Shown here piece by piece: positions 44,500-52,501 of a stretch of 57,361 nt of DNA. The DNA lies in contig CAKZUB010000087.1 of the NCBI GenBank assembly GCA_937921505.1, forward strand, positions 1 through 57,361, written 5' to 3'. The position numbers were made by a program, and so were the translations under genes. Origin of the DNA: an uncultured Clostridia bacterium. Its GTDB lineage: Bacteria; Bacillota; Clostridia; Lachnospirales; Cellulosilyticaceae. The number at the start of each line of letters is the position of its first letter. Position 1 is the first letter of the stretch. The notes below the pieces were generated by a model. That model ran no database searches, was not told where the DNA came from, and worked only from the letters and a program-made list of their open reading frames with translations.

Positions 44500-45540
44500 T
44501 TATTTATAAACACACATTTCTTTAGCTGCTTTTATCATAGCCCTTGCTCCATCAAGTGATGCATTTGCTGGGTATTCACATCCTGTTGCTAATACAAAGC
44601 CGCCACCTTTTCCTAATACTTCAAATTCTTTCTTACATTCTTCATAAATTTCTTCTGCTGTGGCTTTGATAATCCATGGTGGCTGTATATGCCCAATCAA
44701 AGTAGTCTTCTTACCATATTTTTCTTTAAGTTCTTCAAAACTTTTACAATCATCTGGTAAATGTAAAAATGAAATAGCTTCTGGTTTCATCATTTCAATT
44801 TGTGCATCGAAGTAAATACCGAGTCCACAATTATGAATCATTACCATGCATCCTTGATCGTGAACTCTTTTAGCTAATCTCTCCACAAATCCACCTTCAA
44901 GTTCAAGCCACATTTCTTTACTCATAATACTCTGTGAAGCAAAAAGTGTATCAAACATAATGGCATGTACACCCGTTTTTATAAGTTCATCACAATATAT
45001 CTCAAGTGTTTGTGTAATCGCTTCTTGCGCATTCATAATAGCTTCTCTATCGTCGTAAATATCCATAAATATATCTTCTTGCCCTCTTAGCATACTCAGT
45101 ATGCCCAGGGGACCAAAAACAAAAGCTACAACTGGCGTGTCTTGTCCTTTTTTCTCCATAAGTATTTTACAAAGTTTAATATGCTCTGACATTCTTGGAG
45201 TAACTCTTGGATCTATAGGTTTGATTTTTCCATAATCTTCTATCTCTTTAATGAATCTATCATAATGTACTGGTCTTGCTGCTTCATTTTCTGGATACTC
45301 TAGTGCTTGTCCAAAATCAGCTGCTTCAACTGAAAGGTCTGTCAATGTCACAATACAGTCTATATCTAATTCTTCTGTTGCTTTAATAAGCGCCTCTGCA
45401 CAGACTTCGGCATTAGTTGCCCATGTTTTATAATCTGCTCCTATTAAATTTCTTGATACTCCGCTAATAATAGGATAAACAGGCACTCTGTCCGGTTCTT
45501 TAAATTGTAAGGTGGTTGCTACTCTCTCTAATGAATTCAT
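44500..45540 (-). CDS. MtaA/CmuA-type uroporphyrinogen decarboxylase-family methyltransferase
   Basis: A 346-residue TIM-barrel protein of the URO-D superfamily. The zinc-site pattern of corrinoid:cofactor methyltransferases is visible: HNCG (His and Cys near 235-237) and a later TGCEYP Cys near 316, which suits methyl transfer rather than heme synthesis. Such proteins move a methyl group between a corrinoid protein and a thiol or tetrahydrofolate. No corrinoid protein or partner is encoded nearby. The ATG follows AGGAAG. Confidence 0.85.
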   Translation of the reverse strand: MNSLERVATTLQFKEPDRVPVYPIISGVSRNLIGADYKTWATNAEVCAEALIKATEELDIDCIVTLTDLSVEAADFGQALEYPENEAARPVHYDRFIKEIEDYGKIKPIDPRVTPRMSEHIKLCKILMEKKGQDTPVVAFVFGPLGILSMLRGQEDIFMDIYDDREAIMNAQEAITQTLEIYCDELIKTGVHAIMFDTLFASQSIMSKEMWLELEGGFVERLAKRVHDQGCMVMIHNCGLGIYFDAQIEMMKPEAISFLHLPDDCKSFEELKEKYGKKTTLIGHIQPPWIIKATAEEIYEECKKEFEVLGKGGGFVLATGCEYPANASLDGARAMIKAAKEMCVYK

Positions 45541-45746
45541 TTTGCCACTTCCTAACTTTTTTATAATTAATACCTACCTTTATATTACAGTGAGCCAGAA
45601 AGTCTTTATAGTAATAAAATACACATTTTTGTAAAAATTAATGACTTACAGGATAATTTTTAAGATATTATACTAAATTCTTATAACTATCTATTCAATT
45701 AAAGTGTCTTATGCTAAGATTTAAAGAAATGCACATGGAGGTTTAG

Positions 45747-46922
45747 ATGTTAACTCATTATTTATTAAAAACTGTTACAAAAAATAATACTGATTTTAAA
45801 GATAGATCTGTAAGACGACAAGTAGGTTATCTTTCTGGCATAATCGGTATTATTATTAACTTAATACTTTTTTTCATAAAACTATCCGTTGGATTATTCG
45901 TTTCATCTGTTGCTATTCTCGCAGATGCTTTTAATAATTTATCAGATGCCGCCTCTTCTGTTATTATTATTATTGGATTTAAACTCTCTAGTAAGCCTGC
46001 TGATAAAGAGCATCCTTATGGTCATGGCAGACTGGAATATATTTCTGCACTCATCATAGCTTTTTTAGTAATGCTTGTTGGGTTTCAGTTTATAAAAGCT
46101 TCAATTGATCGTATTTTAAATCCTACAGTTGTTGTTTTTGAATGGATTCCCTTTATTCTCTTATTTGTTTCTATCTTCTTTAAGATATGGCTTAGTTTAT
46201 TTAATAGGAATTTAGGCACCAAGATAAACTCTTCTTCACTATTGGCAACCGCAACAGATTCCCTTGGCGATGTATTTACTACCTCTGTTGTAGTCGTTTC
46301 TTTTTTGGCGGCTAAATTCACGACTTTTCCAATTGATGGCTATATCGGCGCTATAGTAGCTATTGTTATCCTCTATGCAGGTTTTAATTTGATAAAAGAT
46401 ACTGTTAATCCTCTTATTGGTGAGGCGCCTGATTCTGAACTTGTGCAGGAACTTACAGAAGGAGTGCTTGCTTATGATTACATTACTGGCGTTCATGATT
46501 TAATTGTTCATAACTATGGTCCTCAAAGAACAATGGCCTCTATCCACGCAGAAATACCTGCTGATATTCCTATCATGAAGATACATGAAATCATTGATAA
46601 AGCTGAACGAGAACTCAGCGAGAAGTTACAAATACATTTAGTCATTCATATGGATCCTATCTGTATTATGACAGAAGAAGTGGTTAAACTAAAAAATGAA
46701 GTAGCAAAAATTATTAAGTATAATCCACTGATTAAATCAATGCATGATTTTAGGGTGATAGGTGAAGGTGATCATAAAAACCTTATTTTTGATATTGTCG
46801 TCGAGGCCCACCATGCGTCAAAGATTATTTCTGAAGAAAACCTTAAACTTATGATAAGTGATGCCATTAAGGAAATAAATCCTTTTTATGAATGTATTAT
46901 AACAATCGATAAAGAATATTAA
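45747..46922 (+). CDS. Cation diffusion facilitator family metal exporter
   Basis: A 391-residue CDF transporter. Six membrane segments lie between about 28 and 215; the metal site is AILADAFNNLSD in segment 2 and the matching Asp pair TATDSLGDV in segment 5. The cytosolic C-terminal domain is longer than usual, with a second ferredoxin-like fold near 310-390. The metal (Zn, Mn, Fe or Cd) cannot be chosen from these motifs. The ATG follows GGAGG. Confidence 0.92.
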   Translation: MLTHYLLKTVTKNNTDFKDRSVRRQVGYLSGIIGIIINLILFFIKLSVGLFVSSVAILADAFNNLSDAASSVIIIIGFKLSSKPADKEHPYGHGRLEYISALIIAFLVMLVGFQFIKASIDRILNPTVVVFEWIPFILLFVSIFFKIWLSLFNRNLGTKINSSSLLATATDSLGDVFTTSVVVVSFLAAKFTTFPIDGYIGAIVAIVILYAGFNLIKDTVNPLIGEAPDSELVQELTEGVLAYDYITGVHDLIVHNYGPQRTMASIHAEIPADIPIMKIHEIIDKAERELSEKLQIHLVIHMDPICIMTEEVVKLKNEVAKIIKYNPLIKSMHDFRVIGEGDHKNLIFDIVVEAHHASKIISEENLKLMISDAIKEINPFYECIITIDKEY

Positions 46923-47004
46923 TATTTTCTAAATGGAACTTTCTGTTTTCCTAAGAGTCTAAATAAGTGTAACTAAAAAATTATTACAGAAAGGAGTCTC
47001 CACT

Positions 47005-47445
47005 ATGAAAACAAAATTCTCAAAACTATGTGTTATTCTACTTAGTGGCCTTCTACTATTTGGCTGTACTTCTCGTAACACAGAACCTTTACCTGAAGTA
47101 GACCAGGATAATAACGCCGCAGGAATTATTCTTGTAGGTGCCGATCAAGCCAAGAATATTAATGTCAATGATGTAGAATCTATCAAGCTTTATGATCTAG
47201 AAGACACTCTTATAGAAAAAGACTTAGATAAACAAACTATCGTAAAAGCTTTTAATGAGAGTGTAATTGATGATACCTTTTATATTACTATGATTACTGG
47301 CTATAGAATGGTAATCACCCTCAAGAACAATGATACGATTACAATTACAAGTTATGGTGATGACAGCAGAGTCGTCGCTGCAAGCGAAACTATGACTTAT
47401 CACCTCATCAGCCCAACTCTTGCTACAATATTACTTGATAATTAA
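47005..47445 (+). CDS. Small lipoprotein, uncharacterised
   Basis: A 146-residue secreted lipoprotein. The signal peptide ends in the lipobox LLFGCTS, with Cys near 21. The mature part is a short beta-rich domain ending in HLISPTLATILLDN. I know no function; similar small lipoproteins are common in clostridia. The ATG follows AAAGGAG. It lies about 80 bases after the CDF gene and may share its message. Confidence 0.75.
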   Translation: MKTKFSKLCVILLSGLLLFGCTSRNTEPLPEVDQDNNAAGIILVGADQAKNINVNDVESIKLYDLEDTLIEKDLDKQTIVKAFNESVIDDTFYITMITGYRMVITLKNNDTITITSYGDDSRVVAASETMTYHLISPTLATILLDN

Positions 47446-47454
47446 TCTTTAATT

Positions 47455-47499
47455 AAAAAGACTTGTCATTCTTTAAGCAATAGAATGATAAGTCTTTTT
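47455..47499 (+). terminator. Terminator after the lipoprotein gene
   Basis: AAAAAGACTTGTCATTCT and AGAATGATAAGTCTTTTT pair with one G-T around a 9-base loop. Confidence 0.8.
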
Positions 47500-47583
47500 A
47501 TATGTCATCAAGCTCATATTAATACAAAATAACTCTTATTTCTGAAAATATGGTATTAATTTTTAATATATAGTGGGTATTTA

Positions 47584-47612
47584 TTGATATAATTTTTCTG
47601 TTACTGTATAAT
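47584..47612 (+). promoter_or_regulatory. Promoter of the VanW cluster
   Basis: TTGATA (47584-47589), exactly 17 bases, then TATAAT (47607-47612). The start point near 47619 is about 29 bases upstream of the first ATG at 47648. Confidence 0.7.
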
Positions 47613-47647
47613 GTTTTATATATTTGAGCTTTGCTAGGAGTAAAAAA

Positions 47648-47842
47648 ATGATAATTTTAGTAATATTATGCGGGTTATTATTTGCCCTTTTAATTACAAA
47701 TCTCTTTATTTACATTATAAATAGAATTTTTCACTGTTTTGACTATCAATTGACTCATACATCTTACTATCTGTTATCTTTTTCTGTTATAATTATTGCG
47801 GGTTTATTAATAGGTTTATACATTATATATACTGTCTCATAA
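47648..47842 (+). CDS. Small two-helix membrane protein
   Basis: A 64-residue protein with two hydrophobic helices (about 2-24 and 38-62) joined by a short polar loop containing HCFDYQLTHT. The ATG at 47648 follows AGGAG by 7 bases; the upstream TTG codon in frame overlaps that site. It has its own consensus promoter and lies 100 bases upstream of the coiled-coil gene. No family is recognised. Confidence 0.6.
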   Translation: MIILVILCGLLFALLITNLFIYIINRIFHCFDYQLTHTSYYLLSFSVIIIAGLLIGLYIIYTVS

Positions 47843-47943
47843 TTGTTTTTTATATATTTTACATGGTATTCATTACACTATTTCAAAAGTAGTAACATAC
47901 GTAGGCGTATGAAATAAATTTTTTTAAAAGAAAGGGTATGCAA

Positions 47944-48597
47944 ATGAGAAAGATATTGTCTGTACTCGAGAAATATAATTTAATCGAAAAGGAGGACGAA
48001 AAAACGTCAGTATCTAAAAGTTCGGATCAAAATTTCTTAGATACTGATTTCATAAGTCAACCAGATCAGGAGCAAGTTGTTTATGCCTCTCCAATTGATA
48101 ATGAAACAGCTATTAAAGAATCTATTCCTTTAAATCAAGTAAATAATTTATTGAATACTTCCGGTTCTTCAATAAACTATGATAAAACAATGAGTCTTGA
48201 AGAAATTTATGCTATGTATGGATTAAATACTCATACTACAACAGAAACAGTCTTTGTACTTGAAAATTTAATCAATGCCTTACCTGCTGACTTACCTGAA
48301 TATGTAAAAAAAACAACACTGAATAATATTCTCATTGCCTCATCTATGAATCTTGAGAAGTTGTTAGCTGATGGTAATAAGAGATCTACTCAATTAAATA
48401 CATTTGCAGATGATTATTCTAATCAAACTGAAAATGACATTACCTCCCTTAAACAAGAAATTGACAAACTTTCTGCTATTATTAATGACTACCATCAAAA
48501 AATTAAGCAGCAGGAACTACTGACTAAAGAACAATTATCTCTTATTAAACTTGAAGACGAGCGTCTTCAAAATATATTAGGTTTTTTTAGTAATTAG
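47944..48597 (+). CDS. Coiled-coil protein upstream of the VanW-type gene
   Basis: Not recognised. A 217-residue soluble protein. The N-terminal part is Glu/Ser/Gln-rich and probably disordered, the middle has NTHTTTETVFVLENLINALP, and the last ~70 residues form a coiled coil (ENDITSLKQEIDKLSAIIN, then KIKQQELLTKEQLSLIKL). The start is ATG at 47944, seven bases after AAAGGG. It is 6 bases upstream of the VanW-type gene, whose own site is weak, so the two are almost certainly co-translated. Confidence 0.65.
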   Translation: MRKILSVLEKYNLIEKEDEKTSVSKSSDQNFLDTDFISQPDQEQVVYASPIDNETAIKESIPLNQVNNLLNTSGSSINYDKTMSLEEIYAMYGLNTHTTTETVFVLENLINALPADLPEYVKKTTLNNILIASSMNLEKLLADGNKRSTQLNTFADDYSNQTENDITSLKQEIDKLSAIINDYHQKIKQQELLTKEQLSLIKLEDERLQNILGFFSN

Positions 48598-48603
48598 CAG
48601 AAT

Positions 48604-49932
48604 ATGGTAACAACTTTTAATAAATTTTTTATACTTAAACTCTTGTTTATTCAACTTCTATGTGGGATGGTAAGTCTTAGCTTAGGACTTAAGTGGGGAA
48701 TCTCTTTAGATCTATCTAAATATGAAAATAGAATTTATAAAAATATAATGATTGCCGGAATAAATGTTGGTGATATAACTCCTGATCAAGCCTTATCACT
48801 CATTAAAACTCAATATATAGAACCTATATTAGAAAAAGAGATCGTTTTAACTCTAGAAGATAAATCATATAAAGCCTTTGTAAAAGACTTTTTTCTCCAT
48901 TCTAATATAAACGAAATCGTTGATACTGCTTATAATTATCCTAATCATTTAAATACATTAGAAAAATGGTTATTCCTTTTAAGTGATACTGAAGAACGAT
49001 TTGATATAACCCTTAGTTTCAATGAAGATACACTTGATTCATTTGTTGTAGATGTATTATCAAATATTACTCATCAGGCTAACAATGCTGCAATCTCCGT
49101 TAACAAAGAGGGTGCTATAGCCATTACGCCTCATACAGATGGCTATCTTATTGATAAGGAGAAGCTTATAAGCGAGATTAGTGCATCTTTAAATGCTTAT
49201 TCTGAGACAACTATAGATATTTTAGATTTTGCAATAAAAAATGAACCGCTTTATACTACTTATTTTTTAGAAAACATTGATACATGCCTTACATCATTTC
49301 ATACTGCTTTTACACCAAATACAGGCAGAGCTACAAACATTATCCTAAGTGCTGAAGCTATTAACGGCACACTTTTAGCTCCTGGAGACTTGTTTAGTTT
49401 TAATACTATTGTTGGTAACACCACTGCTGAAAAGGGTTATAAATATGCGCCTGTTATTATGAATTCCAAGATCGTTCAAGGGATAGGTGGTGGTATCTGT
49501 CAAGTGTCTTCAACCCTATATAATGCTGTTTTAAAAGCTGGACTATCTCCTGTAAACCGAAAGCCCCATTCTATTCCTGTTAATTATGTTCCTTTAGGTT
49601 TAGATGCCACAGTGAGCTTTAATAGCATAGACTTTCAGTTTGAAAACACATTAGATTATCCTATTTATATTGAATCTTATGTTGAAAATAATCTGATATA
49701 TGTTAATATTTACTCTAACCACAAGCTAAAAGATAAATATTATAAACTTAAATCAGAAGTAGCTCTGGTTGGTTCTTCACATAGCCAGTATATGTCTCAA
49801 CCCAGTTCTTCTTCTAGTTCTAAACAACCAACTGGTACTGGTCGTAAAGGTTATAAAGTAAAAGTAATACGCGAAACATATGAGAAAGATGCTTTAATAC
49901 AAACAGAAGTAATTTCTTTAGATACATATTGA
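48604..49932 (+). CDS. VanW-type protein with peptidoglycan-binding-like N-terminus
   Basis: A 442-residue protein with an N-terminal membrane anchor (about 8-32). Residues ~35-235 resemble the repeated peptidoglycan-binding_4-type domain of YoaR-like proteins (NVGDITPDQALSLIKT, the KEGAIAITPHTDGYLID segment). The VanW core follows, with PGDLFSFNTIVG and IGGGICQVSSTLYNAVL near 260-305, then a Ser-rich linker and a short G5-like strand region. These proteins act at the cell wall, but their reaction is unknown. The start has a weak ribosome site and depends on the preceding gene. No glycopeptide-resistance genes are nearby. Confidence 0.82.
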   Translation: MVTTFNKFFILKLLFIQLLCGMVSLSLGLKWGISLDLSKYENRIYKNIMIAGINVGDITPDQALSLIKTQYIEPILEKEIVLTLEDKSYKAFVKDFFLHSNINEIVDTAYNYPNHLNTLEKWLFLLSDTEERFDITLSFNEDTLDSFVVDVLSNITHQANNAAISVNKEGAIAITPHTDGYLIDKEKLISEISASLNAYSETTIDILDFAIKNEPLYTTYFLENIDTCLTSFHTAFTPNTGRATNIILSAEAINGTLLAPGDLFSFNTIVGNTTAEKGYKYAPVIMNSKIVQGIGGGICQVSSTLYNAVLKAGLSPVNRKPHSIPVNYVPLGLDATVSFNSIDFQFENTLDYPIYIESYVENNLIYVNIYSNHKLKDKYYKLKSEVALVGSSHSQYMSQPSSSSSSKQPTGTGRKGYKVKVIRETYEKDALIQTEVISLDTY

Positions 49933-49972
49933 TCTTTTAAATACTCTATACTAAGTTACCTATTTACTTAAA

Positions 49973-50010
49973 ACGAGAGGCATCTTAACAATTGTTAAGA
50001 TGCCTCTCGT
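49973..50010. terminator. Perfect 19-base palindrome, bidirectional terminator
   Basis: ACGAGAGGCATCTTAACAA and TTGTTAAGATGCCTCTCGT abut with no spacer. The hairpin lies between converging genes, 3 bases before the end of the MFS gene. AT-rich flanks give some T-run on each side. Confidence 0.75.
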
Positions 50011-50013
50011 TGC

Positions 50014-51147
50014 TTATATTATTTTAAATTTCATAGTTAACAAACTAGCAGACACACCAATGAGTCCAGTAACTATAAATCCCACAGTAAGTCCAAATTG
50101 CCCCGCTAAAGAACCTAAAATGATAGGTCCAATAATCATCCCTACCCCGTAAACAGCTTGAAAAATCCCCATCGCAGTTCCTCTTTTATTGACCTCAATA
50201 TTTCTAATACTAAGCCCCATAAGAAGCGGAAATACCATACTTCTTGCTACTCCCACAAAAAATTGAACGATCATCAAAACCCATAGCGCTGAAATAAAAG
50301 GTGTCATGATACAAAGTACTGCACTTAGCATAAAGCCATAAACTAATGTTTTGGTTTCTCCCCATAAGCGTATCAACACTGTCCCTGTTAAAGCTGGCAT
50401 CCATATTGCTGGCACAATCCCAATGGCAGTAATCAAACTAAGTTGTATACTTGTGGCTCCTAAGTTTTGAGCAATAATAGGTACAAATCCAAAGGTGGTA
50501 GCAAAGGTAATAAGCTGAGACAAAATAGCTAAAATAGATACTTTAATGAGTACACTGTCAGCGGCGATTAAAAAAAGCTCCTTTATATGTAGGGGTATAA
50601 AACTAACCTCTTTGTTTTCACTAATTATAAAACTTAATATAAGGCCTCCTAGTCCTCCTATGGCTCCTAGTAAATATAAATACCTTGTTCCAAACTGTAA
50701 AGATATAAATCCTCCAAGCAGCATAGCACTTAACTGTCCTGCTGCATTATAGCCATTCATAATGCCTATAGCCTTTGTAGATTCTTCCCTTTTATAATAA
50801 CTTGCAAATAATACAGTAAAGGTGACCCAGGTAGATGCTGCTACTCCTGCGAGTAGACGAGTGACTAGTAATGAAAATACACTTGGAAAAAAGAAAGTAA
50901 TAAGAGAACTTATTATCGTCACTACCATGCCAAACTGAATAAACATCTTTCTTTTATTAAGGCGATCTGAAAGCATACCCAGTGGAATTCTAAGAAGTGT
51001 TTGTGTAAGACCATAAGCTCCCGCTATAATGCCTATCACTTCATAACTTGCTCCTAAATCTTTAGCATAAGTTGAAAGTTCTGGTACGTAGGCATAAAGC
51101 GAAAACCAAAAAAAGCTTGTTGCAATCATAAAAAATATTCTGTTCAT
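50014..51147 (-). CDS. Major facilitator superfamily transporter
   Basis: A 377-residue secondary transporter with about twelve membrane segments. The loop 2-3 signature is seen as GMLSDRLNKRKM near 57-68. The start has no strong extra domain, and the substrate is unknown; family members of this size include drug and small-molecule exporters. The ATG follows AAAAGGGG. It lies 50 bases downstream of the DUF523 gene on the same strand, so they may form an operon. Confidence 0.9.
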   Translation of the reverse strand: MNRIFFMIATSFFWFSLYAYVPELSTYAKDLGASYEVIGIIAGAYGLTQTLLRIPLGMLSDRLNKRKMFIQFGMVVTIISSLITFFFPSVFSLLVTRLLAGVAASTWVTFTVLFASYYKREESTKAIGIMNGYNAAGQLSAMLLGGFISLQFGTRYLYLLGAIGGLGGLILSFIISENKEVSFIPLHIKELFLIAADSVLIKVSILAILSQLITFATTFGFVPIIAQNLGATSIQLSLITAIGIVPAIWMPALTGTVLIRLWGETKTLVYGFMLSAVLCIMTPFISALWVLMIVQFFVGVARSMVFPLLMGLSIRNIEVNKRGTAMGIFQAVYGVGMIIGPIILGSLAGQFGLTVGFIVTGLIGVSASLLTMKFKII

Positions 51148-51197
51148 AAGCTATAAATCCCCTTTTGTAGTCATTTCTTTTGATATACTCTCTATCA

Positions 51198-52184
51198 TTA
51201 TACACCTTTTCCCGAATCTGTAACCTCTATTAAATCACTTGGAAAGGTTTCAAATAGTGTTTGACCCAGTAAGTATTCATTCTCAAACCTTATGACCCAT
51301 GTGTGGATAATAGCTAGCGGCACTGAAAAAGGCACCTTTTTATTACCATAACTTGCTAGATTATCTAGAAAAAAAGCTTTCTCATGCTGCGACAACTCTT
51401 TTGAAAAATAACCAAATAAATGGAGCAGCATATTGATATTACGCAGTGGCCTTGGATAAACAGATAATACTTTATTTAAATGACCTTCATATTCTTCTAA
51501 CAGACTTTTAAGAGATGTTGTTTTATTATCAGTTACAAGTTTTTCTAATTTTTTCAAGTTAAAGAGACTATAAGCCATAAACAAGAACTTATTTTCATTG
51601 TGAAACTTTATCAATTCTTCTATACTTTTCTTCTTAATTGTTTGAAACTCAGCCAGTGTAAATATCCTTGTAAAAAAATGTTCTCTTATTGTATAGTTCA
51701 TAAGTCTGCCTTCATCCTCTACTGCAATGTGAGGAAATTTTTCTAAAATTTTCTCAGCAAATAAGCCGCTAGTCTTTTTGGAAGTAGCAGAGGACTTCCC
51801 ACACGCTTTATATACCTTTACATCTTTTATACCGCAACAAGGTGAACGACCTTTTAAAATAACCCCATGTATCTCTTCAGATAATAATTCCTCTCTAAAA
51901 CTCTCTGAAAAAGCTTTCATCTTATCTGTAATATCTTCTCCTGTTTTTGAAAAAACCAATCTATGTTCGCTGTCATTTACAGAAATAATTCTTAGAGCCT
52001 GCCTTGGTGTCGGAAGTCCAATAGCAACTTCTGGACATACCGTTACAAAATTTGCATAAGGTTTTAAACGCTTAACAAAAGGACTCCTTACACTAGAGCC
52101 ATCATATCTGCAAGCTATATCGTCCAGACAGCTGCTTAGTAAAATGTTAGGCTTTATAAACTGTCTCACTTCTCTATTCTCCAA
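51198..52184 (-). CDS. DUF523-DUF1722 (YbgA-type) protein
   Basis: A 328-residue fusion of two common unknown domains. The N-terminal DUF523 has LLSSCLDDIACRYDG and SPCCGIKD, with cysteines that may hold an Fe-S cluster. The C-terminal DUF1722 (about 175-300) is alpha-helical and begins with the segment EELIKFHNENKFLFMAYS. The role is unknown; E. coli YbgA is linked to DNA photolyase genes, which are absent here. The start is TTG at 52184 with AGAGG upstream; a later GTG is possible. Confidence 0.85.
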   Translation of the reverse strand: MENREVRQFIKPNILLSSCLDDIACRYDGSSVRSPFVKRLKPYANFVTVCPEVAIGLPTPRQALRIISVNDSEHRLVFSKTGEDITDKMKAFSESFREELLSEEIHGVILKGRSPCCGIKDVKVYKACGKSSATSKKTSGLFAEKILEKFPHIAVEDEGRLMNYTIREHFFTRIFTLAEFQTIKKKSIEELIKFHNENKFLFMAYSLFNLKKLEKLVTDNKTTSLKSLLEEYEGHLNKVLSVYPRPLRNINMLLHLFGYFSKELSQHEKAFFLDNLASYGNKKVPFSVPLAIIHTWVIRFENEYLLGQTLFETFPSDLIEVTDSGKGV

Positions 52185-52501
52185 TCTTATCCTCTACTGT
52201 TAAAATAGCTTTACTATTATAAAGTATATCTATTCATTGATAAACATATCCCACAATATTCTCTGGAGCTAATGCATCAATTTTCTTACTATCTATTATG
52301 TCATGATTGGTGTTACTTATATGCATTTATTTGATACTTTGTGCTACTTCAATGCATATTTCGCGACTTCTATAGCATGGATAATGGTGGTATCATATAG
52401 CTTCAAACTACACTCTTCTTGCGAAATAAGCATCCCTGTGCAATGTCGTTATACGTCCATCAAAATATTTTAAAACCCCCTCTATATGGCAATTGCTTTA
52501 T
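52185..52501. other. Gene-free stretch with two tiny broken frames
   Basis: A 317-base gap with no gene of normal size. On the minus strand two consecutive frames of about 30 codons can be read: one starting MLISQEECSLKLYD and one starting MHISNTNHDIIDSKK, both without ribosome sites. They may be remnants of one older gene broken by stops, or chance. No strong hairpin is seen. Confidence 0.4.

Noticed and set aside
44500..45540. Heme-pathway uroporphyrinogen decarboxylase
   Set aside because: The HxC...C zinc pattern and lack of heme genes nearby fit a methyltransferase better.
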